Origin: Brassica napus
Taxonomy: Eukaryota > Streptophyta > Magnoliopsida > Brassicales > Brassicaceae
Assembly: GCF_020379485.1 (NCBI RefSeq)
Contig: NC_063452.1
Span: 59,851,338-59,915,337 of the forward strand
Direction of reading: 5' to 3'
DNA: 64,000 nucleotides
The notes beneath the pieces are model-generated. The model was not told where the DNA came from. It did not search any database and saw only the letters and a program-made list of their open reading frames with translations. The translations under genes were made by a program, and so were the position numbers. Shown here piece by piece: positions 37,857-48,500 of this stretch (within the stretch, counting starts at the first letter, position 1; each line of letters starts with the position of its first letter).

Positions 37857-38337
37857 TTAGGGTTGGGCAAAAAACTCGAATTCGAAAAATCGAACCGATC
37901 CCAATCCGAATAAGTAGTACTAAATCCGAACCGGAATTGATTAAATATCCGAATTATTCAAAATTTTGGTATTTGAAGAACTGAAACATAATCCGATCCG
38001 AACCGAAGTATTTTGCGTATCCAAAATAGATTTATATATTTATATATATTAATTATTTTTAGATTTAATATATATAAAAACATCCACAATATATATGATA
38101 CTTTTAAGTTCGCATAAATGCTTGAAAACAAATACAAATAATTAAACGTAAATATTTTAAATAATTAAAAATACTCAAAACTCCAAAAATACTTAAATAA
38201 TTATTAATTATCTATCCAAATATTTAAACCAAACCTATTTAAATTGGTTATCCAAATCCGAACCAAATCCTCAAAGATCTAAACTGAACACGAAATCCCA
38301 AAAAGACCCGAAAACGAACCCGAACTCCCACCCCTAA
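37857..38337. mobile_element. CCGAACC-type TIR element, copy A
   Basis: Ends TTAGGGTTGGGCA (left) and the complement of TTAGGGGTGGGAG (right). The interior near both ends is made of TCCGAACCG/ACCCGAAC words around an AT-rich core. No coding capacity. It resembles the elements at 9.8 kb and in the EMC1 intron. Confidence 0.65.
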
Positions 38338-38600
38338 TCACTATTATATATATATCCTATATGTGTCATCATAGGTTACAAAATATGTGTTATCATATAA
38401 TTAATCGTATTTTATATGTACCATCAAATAAGTTTTCTTATAATTAATAATATTTTATACGTACAATCATATAAATAATCACATATATTATATTTTAAAA
38501 TTTAATGTGAAATATAAAAACCATAATTTAAGTTGGTGTTTGAAACTGGGCTTTGTATTATTTTAAAAAATATGATGCAATTTGTTTTTTATATCACAAT

Positions 38601-39072
38601 TTAGGGTTGGGCAAAAAACTCGAATTCGAAGAATCAAACCGATCCCAGTCCGAATAAGTAGTACTAAATCCGAAACGGAATTGATTAAATATCCGAATTA
38701 TTCAAAATTTTGGTAATTGAAAAACTAAAACCTAATCCGATCCGAACCGAAGTATTTTGGATATCCAAAATAGATTTATATATTTATATATATTAATTAT
38801 TTTTAGATTTAATATATATAAAAACATCAATAATATATATGATACTTTTAAGTTCGCATAAATGCTTGAAAACAAATACAAATAATTAAACGTAAATATC
38901 TTAAATAGTTAAAAAATACTCAAAACTCCAAAAATACTTAAATAATTATTAATTATCTATCCAAATATTTAAACCAAACCTATTTAAATTGGTTATCCAA
39001 ATCCGAACCAAATCTTAACGGAACACGAAATCCCAAAAAGACCCGAAAACGAACCCGAACTCTCACCCCTAA
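38601..39072. mobile_element. CCGAACC-type TIR element, copy B
   Basis: Second copy of the element at 37857-38337, carried along by the tandem duplication. It has an internal deletion near 39015 (CTCAAAGATCTAAA missing). Confidence 0.65.
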
Positions 39073-40679
39073 TCACTATTATATATCTATATATATGTAT
39101 CATATATGTGTCATCATAGGTTACAAAATATGTGTTATCATATAATTAATTGTATTTTATACGTACCATCAAATAAGTTTTCTTATAATTAATAATATTT
39201 TATACGTACAATCATATAAATAATCACATATATTATATTTTAAAATTTAAAATGAAATATAAAAACCATAATTTAAGTTGGTGTTTGAAATTAGGCTTTG
39301 TATTGTATTTTTATTATATATATTGAAAGCATTTTTATAATAGTTATTGGAAAATATGTTAGTAAAAATCAAATTTTGAATATATGTATATTTTGGAATG
39401 AATTTTTGGTATAAATTAATTTTAAATTATTATTTTGATTTAGATATATATATCAAGTAACATAGATCCATTATTTTTTAATACAATGTAATGGAGTTTC
39501 AATTCTTTTAATAGCATAAGTCTATTATTTTTTTTCTAATTTACTGCTATCCATGTTTTCAAACATTGTTATTTTTTTTAATTACTATCCATGTTGCCAA
39601 ATAATCTCGTGTTATTCAACTTTAATAATATAGAAATCTGGCAAATATTTATTTCCATCAAAGCAATGATCTCAGTTCTCCATCTGTGATTCACTAGTCA
39701 CTACCATAAGCTCCAAAAAACTTAACAGATCCACATAATTTCTCCGTATATTCATGCGTTTTTCTAACACACTATTGCTTTTAATTCTATGTTTCCTCGT
39801 AATTACTTGGACCGTCCGTTCCGTACCACCACAACTACCGGTTCAATGCGATCAAACCGGCTGCACCGTTTCGAACACGTACGGCGTGTGGCCTGACCGG
39901 ACAAACTGCAAAGCGGCGAAGGTCGCTTACCCAACGACGGAGGAGGAGCTTATTAAAGCCGTGGCTTACGCGTCTGAGCACAATCTCAAGGTCAAAACCG
40001 TTACGAAATTCTCTAGCACCATAGCTAAACTCGCTTGTCCTTCCGGTTCAGACGCAATGCTAATTAGCACGTCAAAATACAACTCGGTTATCGAAATCGA
40101 ACCGGAACGGTTAACGATTAAGGCTGATTCGGGAGTTTCGTTGAGAGAGCTGATCGATAAAGTGGAAGCAGCTGGGTTTAGCATCAGAATGTCACCGTAC
40201 TGGGAAGGAGTGAGTATCGGTGGTCTGATTAGTACTGGGTCCCACGGAAGCTCGTGGTCAGGACGAGGCGGTTCGGTTCATGACCATGTTGTCGGAATCA
40301 ACCTTGTGGTTCCCGCCACTTCATCGGAAGGTTACGCAAAGGTTGTTAGTATAGAAGAAGGGAGAGATGATGAGCTTCTTAATGCTGTTAAAGTATCATT
40401 AGGTGTTTTAGGAGTCATCTCAAAGGTATCACATAACGCGTTAAAATGTTCTTTGTTTATATTCATTCCATTTCAAAATGATTAATATTTTAAAATCCTC
40501 ATATATATATTAGTAAAATATATTAAATTTTAATTAAAATCAAATTATTTCTGTGATTAATTATTTTTATAACTTTCAATAATAGAAATTTGTAATTTAT
40601 AATTATTATATAATAAAATACATTAAAATATATAGTTTTAACATTTGTTTTAAAAAAAATCTTATCCATTTTTATCTAC

Positions 40680-41391
40680 TACAAAATAGCCATACTATAA
40701 GTCTAGGTCCATATAGTCAAATAATTTTTTAATTGTTTATATTAGTTTATTTAATGTATAACATTTCTAAATAATTATAAGGATATTAATAACAAATCCA
40801 TTTTAACTATAAATTTAAATTTTAGTTTTAGGAATAACAAAATTTGTTGAGAAAAAATCTAACAAAATCTTTTTAAAAATTTAAATATTTTTTAATCAAT
40901 GCACTGATTAATTTCACAATTAGTAGTATAAATTAATTTTAATTAAAATTTTATTATAAAAAAAATAATGAAATTATATGCTAATTTTATAAATTTTATA
41001 AGTATATTCTACATTATATTAAAATAGAAGTAATTAATGAATTACATATTAATATTATGTTTTTGTGCAAGCATATTAAAATTATGTTGAATTGGTAAAC
41101 CAATATATTTTGAAAAATACTTTCATTAAGAAAAATAAATAAAATATCATTCACCGTTTAAAGTGACTAAAATAGCATTCACCTTTTAAAATGATTAATA
41201 TCATAAATTATGTAATAATTTTTACAAAAAATAAAATTGTTAAAATATGTTTAATTTTAATATTTAGAACTATATATCATCTATTAAGTTATTTTTAAAA
41301 TGACAGCAATATATTATTATAAATTATTATATACAAAATAATATAAAATTTTATATCTATAAATGAAATGTTACCGCGGATTAAAATCTAG
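40680..41391 (+). mobile_element. Helitron-like element in intron 1 of the GULLO3-type gene
   Basis: The interior is homologous to the element at 30.1-30.7 kb (shared TTTTAACTATAAATTTAAAT and the ACTGATTAATTTCACAATTA stretch). The right end TACCGCGGATTAAAATCTAG (then T) fits a Helitron 3' terminus with a reduced hairpin. The left end is uncertain. Confidence 0.55.
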
Positions 41392-41577
41392 TATGTATAT
41401 TATTTTAAATGGAGGGAGTATATTTTCTCATTTTGTTATTGTGTGCCAATCTCATTTTATAGGTGAAGCTTTCGATTGAGAAAGCAATCAAGAGAAGTAT
41501 AACGTATAACTTCACGTCCGACGTGGCTCTTGAAGTCATGTTCATGGAGTATGGGAAGAATTTCGAGTTTGGAGACA

Positions 41578-43255
41578 TAAGACCACATCCATTGGTTAGA
41601 GCTTCTAATGGGTTCTTAAAATTAATTTAATTGTTAATTGTGTACTTTATAAAGTTTAGAACCTTTAATATTGTAATTAGTTTTGAGAAGGTCCATTGGG
41701 AGAACTCCTATGAAGCTCTTAATTTTTATTTTATTTTAGAAATTGAATTATTAAATTTAAATTTTATAAAACTTATAAATTATTAGATTTCATAAAATTT
41801 TTAAACAAATATGACTTAAAAACATATTAAAAACAGAAATACAAATTTATTATTAGAAATTTTAAACAAACATGAAAGAAAAGCCTAAATAAAAATTCAA
41901 ATAAACATGAGCTCATCTCACATATGAAAAATGAACTATATCCAATCAGACAAGTCTGAAGCAAAGCAAAAGAAAAACTAAAACATGTCCTGTAATCTCT
42001 ATAAACTCAGAGAGCTGAGTTCTTGACCTTTTGTATCAGAAAAAATCAAATCAATATCTAAACCGGTGCAGTCTGCTACTGATGCTGCTCCTGAACTACC
42101 TTGTAACATTTGAGACTGCAGAGAGGAAGCTTTGTCATGAACTCATTAACAATCTGATTTAGCAATTGTTCTCATTAACATATATGAGACATAACTAAAC
42201 AGAGTTTTGTGAAAAAGAACCATACCCAGATGGTTTGGGATCAAACAGGCTAGACACTTTGTCAATGGGAAATGAAACAGTTGTTCCATTAGGACCCATT
42301 ATTGTCCTGATGTAGCTTGTTGAGGCCCTTTCCTCGTGTGCAGCTTTCTCCTGTTATCAATTCATCAACGCATATGACACAAATTGTCAGCATCTCAGTT
42401 TTTACTCAGAAATAACGTATCAAAAATAAGGTGGGCTTCTCTGTGTACCTGAGCCATTTTTTAATTTTGTCTTCACGCTTCTTCCTGCTCGAATCCTATC
42501 CTAGAATTTTTCTAATGGCTTCTGCCTGAAGAAACAAAACCAAGACCATCGCTGTCATGAGCTTACAAATACTTTAGATGCTCATAGCGATGATAGAGAA
42601 ATAACACTAACCTCGGACTCTCTTGCAGCCTTCTCAATCTGAACTTTTCGCCTTTGAGCAGCTTCTGCCTTCTTCAGTTGCTGCTCCATCTCTGAAAGAT
42701 TCTCCTTTTTCCCTATATATTATTTTCAACATAAGTTATCAACCTTTATTCCAAAAGATATATACTTATGAATCTGAAGCAAAAGATAAAAAACACATAC
42801 TTGTCGACGTAGTAGGAGGTAATCCATCTGGAAACTCAATCACGCCCAATTACTTTCATGTGAGAAGCTATCTCCATACAAACAAATACAAAGTCAAAGC
42901 TAAATCTCAAATCTCATCATCAAAGCTAATCTCATCAGCAAAACCAAATTTCACTTCCAACGAGATTCACAAGCTTCAAATCAATACAAAAACTCAAATA
43001 ATTCGAACCTACAAGGTGATTTCAATGAACGGATCTGGAGAAGGAGAGCAACAACACTAGATTTCTCAGACACAAAAAAAAACCATAGAAGAAGAAAGAG
43101 AGGCGGCCAATAAGAACAGAACACGTATGGGGTGTCTAGTGGTTCCAAAACCCCTTAGTTTGGCACCGGATCTTTGGTTTTATTTTCTTTTTCATTTATT
43201 TTTATTGGTTTTTTTTTAGAACCCTCTCTAAAAACCTCCAATGGAGGTGCTCTAA
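41578..43255. mobile_element. PIF/Harbinger-type Pack element inserted in GULLO3 exon 2
   Basis: The element is 41581-43252 (1672 bp). Left end GACCACATCCATTGG and right end, reversed, GAGCACCTCCATTGG match at 13 of 15. Both sides are flanked by TAA (41578-41580 and 43253-43255). Removing the element and one TAA restores an uninterrupted codon run across the junction, so the borders are firm. A TAA target site with such ends fits the PIF/Harbinger superfamily. No transposase is present; instead it carries a captured host-gene fragment on the minus strand. Confidence 0.9.
42226..42860 (-). pseudogene. Captured fragment of a PAPA-1/IES2-like gene (INO80 subunit B type)
   Basis: Exon-like pieces with their introns still in place, on the minus strand: about 42800-42860 (VIEFPDGLPPTT), 42612-42712 (EMEQQLKKAEAAQRRK), 42449-42525 (AEAIRKILG, then stop TAG at 42496-42498, then DSSRKKRED) and 42226-42350 (EKAAHEERASTSYIRTIMGP). 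This is the PAPA-1-like conserved region found with HIT-type zinc fingers in INO80-complex IES2 homologues; the zinc finger is absent. Retained introns show capture of genomic DNA rather than cDNA. The stop and a small deletion near the end of the third piece make it non-functional. Confidence 0.85.
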
Positions 43256-44313
43256 CTTGGTATCCTTCTAGAAACACTGCGGTCTACCGTTATGATCACC
43301 GATCACCGGACGATGTCTCCGGCAACGGAGTCAACGACTTCATTGGTTTTCAGTCCAATGCTATCTTGATCTCCAAAGGGGTTCGAGCATTAGGTTAGTT
43401 AATTACCTTTCTCATATAGTCAACAGCAATACCATATCCGGTTATGTCCGGTTTAGAAGTTCAAAATAAAAATATTTGGATTAAAAAATGTTGCAGAGAA
43501 GGCACTTGAAACTAGTAAGAGCGAGAATGGGAAATGCAAAACGGCGGATGCTACGTTGGCCTACAAGAAATTAACTGGAAAAGGTTTAAAGAACAATGGT
43601 TTATTCTTTACCGGATATCCGGTTATTGGAACCCAAGGCAAGCTCCAAAGTTCTGGTTCTTGTCTTTACTCGTCTTCCTTTAGAATTGATCTCTCTTGCT
43701 CATGGGACCCGAGATATAACGGTCTTTCATTCTACGAAACGACTGCGATATTCCCCGTTTCAAGGTTTAGAGACTTTTTCCTAGACGTAAAGAAGCTACG
43801 AGACTTGAAACCAGAAAGATTTTGCGGGATAGATATCTATAATGGTATACTCATACGTTTTATCAAGGGCTCTAAGGCTTATCTTGGCCAGACAGAAGAT
43901 TCTGTGGTCATTGACTTCAATTATTACCGAGCGGATGATGCGTTGACCCCGAGGTTGATCCAAGATGTGATGGAGGAAATGGAGCAGATGGCGTTTGTCA
44001 AAGACGGCGCAAAGCCTCATTGGGGGAAGAATAGGAAGGTGGTTTCTTTGGCGTGAAGCAAAAGTATGGACCTAACTTTGACAAATTCTTGGAAGTGAAG
44101 AACAAGTTAGATCCTAAGATGATGTTCTCTAGTGAATGGTCAGATGAGATTCTGTTTGGGAGAGAAAGTTCCAAGTATGATGGATGTGCACTTGAAGGGA
44201 ATTGCGTGTGTTCAGAAGACAGACATTGTAGCCCTTCCAAAGGTTACTTTTGTAGACAAGGCCTTGTTTATACACAAGCTAGGGTTTGCAGATTCTCCTC
44301 GGCTCAAGTTTAA

Positions 44314-45121
44314 GTGGGGTAACTCAATTTTTACGTTTAAAATTATGTCATTCGTGGTAGTAGAAAATGATCTCATGCAGTGACGCAAAAGATAATAATT
44401 AAGAATAAAAAACTTAAGCAGTCTTCATCATGAATGTATCATCAAAATAAATGTGATATTGCATATCCATAATTTTTGGATTATATGTTATTACTTTTTT
44501 TTGGGTAAACTTATATGTTACACTTGTAAATCTGTTCTGTACTGATATAATCCTTACTCTTTTTTTCGAAAAATTTTCCTTAACTGTGTATTATTAATTA
44601 TCCCTTTTAATCCATTGTCTCAATCTTCTTACTATCACCGCTCACAAGTTAGCTTTGTGATCTACACCAATGAGCTTCTTAAGGTTACAGTACGCAAACA
44701 ACTGTAGATATATCAATGCTTAAGTTCAGAGTTTGGTGTGCATCTTCCTTGTCCTGTTACATTTGATGAAACCAGGGATTACTCTCTCTTCACTCTAGCT
44801 TCTAAATTCTTGTTCCCATTCAAGAACCATAATCAATTCTTACCCGCCGCTTCCAACTTTATCATCATCCAAACAATAGAATCAAAAGACCTAAACTATT
44901 TCTAATGTTTTTTTCAAAGGTTTTCATGCAAGTATAGAAAGCTGGCAATGTAAAAGAGAACTTCAAGCCGGCTATAACGGCAACATTTTGGTCGACCCAA
45001 AAAGACAAATCCAGCGGAATAAATAAATAAGTCTGAAAGATAATCCGAAAATACGAAAACCAAAGCCAACAAGGGTAGCACAATAACTTAAGGTATACGC
45101 ACACGATGAATGTTTTATGCG
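44314..45121. other. Intergenic DNA between the convergent GULLO3-type and EMF1-like genes
   Basis: No gene seen. It should hold the transcription termination regions of both convergent genes. Confidence 0.5.
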
Positions 45122-45508
45122 TTACCAAACATAATAATAAAAAAAGGGATAAGAAATGTAAAAGTTCAAAAATCCAAGAACCGGAGAAACTGGGAAGATT
45201 GACTTCACTGGTTTCTGCAGGACTAGGCGTCTCTTTATAGCTCTCTTCCTCCTAGTACCTGTTTCACATTTTAGAAAAAACACATGTTTTGTTAGAAATG
45301 AAGACAAGGAATCTGAGAAAGAGACTGATTGAACTCTGTTCTACTAACTAAACACGAAATAAAAGCTCAGTTCTAACTAATAGCAATGTAGACAAAACAC
45401 TACGTAAGGTGCAAATAGTAGTGTTCCAGTTTCCAGCACAAAATAAAAATGGTTTTACTAAGTCATTGATGAACCAAGAAAATTCTAATAAACGATTAGA
45501 AAATTACC
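45122..45508 (-). other. Spliced 3'UTR of the EMF1-like gene (probable)
   Basis: After the stop (45538-45540) the transcript reaches a good donor (GTGCAG|GTAATT, exon end 45508). A good acceptor (GTGAAACAG, next exon from 45258) follows. The downstream exon encodes a basic run in one frame (TRRKRAIKRRLVLQKP), but that frame does not connect with the main ORF under the splice sites seen. I therefore treat it as 3'UTR. Confidence 0.4.
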
Positions 45509-45537
45509 TGCACAAATCTCTTCCACGTTGTCTGTCT

Positions 45538-48500
45538 TTAGCCACTTTCTGTAATTGGACCAGCTTGCTCCTCATCAGCCTGCTCAAACTCCGAAATGCG
45601 CTCAGGCACATGCAGATCTTCTTCATGTACCAAGTAGATATTCCCTGGCTCTATCTCGCTGATCTCACCAGGGTAACGGCTAACAACGCAGCTAGAGGAA
45701 CCAGAACTGTTTGCTGCGTACGATGTAGAGGCATTGCTGAAGCTCGCTGCGTTTCTCCTTTGCTGGAATCTGCCTTGGTTACTGATGGTTCTAGAATAAA
45801 CCGACCTCTCATGACTACATTGAAGCTCAACAATTTGGTTAAACTGGTTAACCGGGTGAACATGTCTCGGAGCGAAACCAAAGTTCCCATGGTGGTCAAC
45901 GGGAGTGTTTGATCTAAACCGAGGATCCATGCGGCTCATCATCGCTTGGTTCAGCAAGTTGGCCCCATAATAGCTGAGGTTCCGCGGTTCACTGCTCGGT
46001 GCTTGTGCAAACATACTCGGATAATCCATGTTGAAAGGAGCAGGAGGACTGAAATGATGATGATGATACTGTGGTGGTATCATGGATGATGCCCAAACTG
46101 GTGGAGAAGGTGCTCCGTAGTGATGAGGAGGTACACGCATTGCCTGATAGGTGGATGGAGATGGATGATGATAAGGACTAGCCATTGGGACATTCCCCAT
46201 CCACTGGGGGCTGTGTCCAGGAAACAGAATTGAGCTGCGTCGGCGGCTTTCTTGCACCGGAGGAGGCATAACTGACGAAGAAGCCATGTAAGAGTTCTGC
46301 CTTGGTGTGAACATCTCAACGGAGCTCTGTTCTGATCTAACCGGGACACGGTCTTCTTCCCTTGCTGCGTTGGTGTTGTCCTCCAGCGAGGTAACATCCT
46401 CATACGTCTCATTGAGATCGAACAGAAAAGGTGTTTTTGGCTTTTGTGGTACCTCTTCATCATGGCTTTGGACCATAACTCCCTTCCCTTTTCTGTCTGA
46501 AACAGAAGCATCCTGAAAAGTAAACCAATCCGGTTATAATCTCGTACAATTACTTAAATACAGTAACTATACGTGTGCAACAAGGAACTGATAAAGAGTT
46601 GTACGGAAACCAAATCAACCAACTGTGGCGAATAAGTTGACTTGTGAGAGTTTGTTTGACTGTCATATTTGAAAAAAAAAAACTCATCCCCTAACTGAAT
46701 ATTTTAAGCTAAAAGAACAGATTATAGTCAGCATCATCCATCCCACAGACTGATATTCAGGAGAAAAACCTAAGAAGTATTGGCTTTAAACTCCCAAAAG
46801 TTTTGGAAAAAATTATATAAAATTTTTTTTTAGATCCCCAATTTACCAAAAAAAATTTTAGCTGAAACCTTTAATAAATCTTCTACTGGTCCCTAAATTT
46901 CAGGGCTGGCTCTGCAGTGATATTTAAATTAAAAATAACAGATTTAAAAATATTGATTCAAAGTTGGTACCTTTTGCGCCACGGAAGATTGAGCTGCAAC
47001 CACTGTAGAAGGAGGGGTGTCTCTTTGATTGTTGTTGCTGTTGCTGCTGCTGAAGTAAATAGCACGCGGTCCACTTCCCAGCCTACTTGTGTTTGGTACA
47101 GAAGCATCCTGACGAGTAATTAAATCAATCACGTTATAATCCTAGTCCATTCACTTGTGCAATAAAAAACTGATTATATAGTATGAAAACATAACAACCA
47201 ACTGTGGCGAATAAGTTGACATGTGAAAGAAAACTCATCCCAAATACTGAACATTTTAAATGAAAAGAAAAGATTTTGTTGATCAAAAAAAAAAAAAAGA
47301 ACAGATTTTATACGGTATTATAAAAGCAATATAGATGCAAAGTTGGTACCTTTTGCGGCACGGCAACTTGTGTAGAAGAAGGGGTGCTTCTTTGATTGTT
47401 GTTGTTGTTGCTGCTGCCGAAGTAAATAGCACCTGATCTAGTTCCCAGTCCTCTATCTGTATTTGGTACAGAAGCATCCTGACAAGTAATTAAATCAATC
47501 ACGTTTATAATCCTAGTCCATTTGCTTAATCACAGAAACCATACGTGTGCAATAAGAAACTGATTATAGAGAATGAAAAATAATCAACTTCTAACCGTAG
47601 CGAATAAGTTGACATGTGAAAGAAAACTCATACCACAAACTGAATATTTTAAATTAAAAAGAACGGATTTAGGACGGTATTATATAAAAGCAATATAGAT
47701 GCAAAGTTGGTACCTTTTGCGGCACGGTAGATTGAGCTGCAACTTGTGTTGAAGGAGAGGTGTTTCTTTGATTGGTCCTGTTGCTGCTGCCGCTGCCGAA
47801 GTAAATAGCACCCGGTCCAGTTCCCAGCCCTCTACCTGTGTTTGGTATAGAAGGATTACCAAACACTGGAACATAGCTTGATCTCATACGATTATTCTCT
47901 TGCCTTTCATTAACCGGAGGAGCGTTAGTTTTTCTGACATATCCATCTGAAGCCAACTCATCGTCAAGTGAAGTGCCCACTCTTTCTTCAGTTCCCTGAT
48001 CCCTTGGTGGAGAAGGAACCGTCTCGGTTTCATTCAATGACGGTTGCACACTCGAAGAAGCCTTGTTACTGGGATTTATTGCTGTTGTAGCTCTCTTCTT
48101 TTTGGCTATTTTGACCTTCTTAGTTCTCTTAGCCCAAGGATAAAAATCTTCATCCTTCTCGTCATCAACCTCAGGTTCAGGTTCTGTATCAAGCTCGTCT
48201 TCAACCTGGAACCTTACGTTCTTCTTCTTACCCTTAATAGGATCTTTGTCAAACTCACTTTCAGTTGATTCAGTACCATGAGCAGATTCAACGGTTTTGG
48301 AGGCATTTCCTGAAGCTGCACCAGCTGTGCTTATATTCCTGCTCAGTGTAGTGCTCCCAGGTCGGCACTTCCTCTTTTGAACTCTACGCTTACCATTCAC
48401 TTCAGCGAGTCTCCGCGTGCGAACGTTCCTAGTTCTCGTACTGGGCGCCCCACCGATGAAAAGGCTTCTACTCTCAGACTCCTCAGGCTGCGTGTCTTCA

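Larger units (their letters stand above)
37817..39304 (+). repeat. 744-bp tandem duplication (two units)
   Basis: Unit 1 is 37817-38560 and unit 2 is 38561-39304, joined head to tail. They are nearly identical, with scattered substitutions and a few small indels. Each begins with TTTTAAAAAATATGATGC and ends with GGCTTTGTATT. Each contains the whole TIR-bounded element described separately and its AT-rich flank (VNTR-like ACGTACAATCATATAAATAA). Confidence 0.92.
39754..44313 (+). pseudogene. GULLO3: L-gulonolactone oxidase-like FAD enzyme, GULLO3-type, disrupted
   Basis: Plant GULLO proteins are secreted or ER flavoproteins of the vanillyl-alcohol oxidase fold, related to ascorbate-forming aldonolactone oxidases. 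Exon 1 is 39754-40425, with signal peptide (LLLLILCFLVITW) and FAD-binding region (SIGGLISTGSHGSS, GRGGSVHDHVVGI). Exon 2 is 41463-41580 continuing at 43256-43393. Exon 3 is 43497-44313, including KPHWGKN (the HWxK motif near the flavin) and a Cys-rich C-terminus (CALEGNCVCSEDRHC). Two lesions are visible. A 1672-bp transposon splits exon 2 between GDI and TWYPSR. One base is missing near 44041, causing a TGA at 44054-44056, while the remaining frame to TAA at 44311-44313 still matches the family. Position matches At5g11540. Confidence 0.93.

Noticed and set aside
42623..43060. 145-codon plus-strand ORF inside the GULLO3 insertion
   Set aside because: The minus strand holds PAPA-1-like exons with splice sites; the plus ORF is a shadow across exon and intron sequence.
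41578..43255. Reading the GULLO3 insertion as a normal intron
   Set aside because: No GT-AG borders at the coding break; instead TIRs and a TAA duplication fit a transposon exactly.
45122..45307. Basic peptide TRRKRAIKRRLVLQKP as the EMF1 C-terminus
   Set aside because: The main frame stops at 45538 and the visible splice sites join out of frame with it, so it is treated as 3'UTR.
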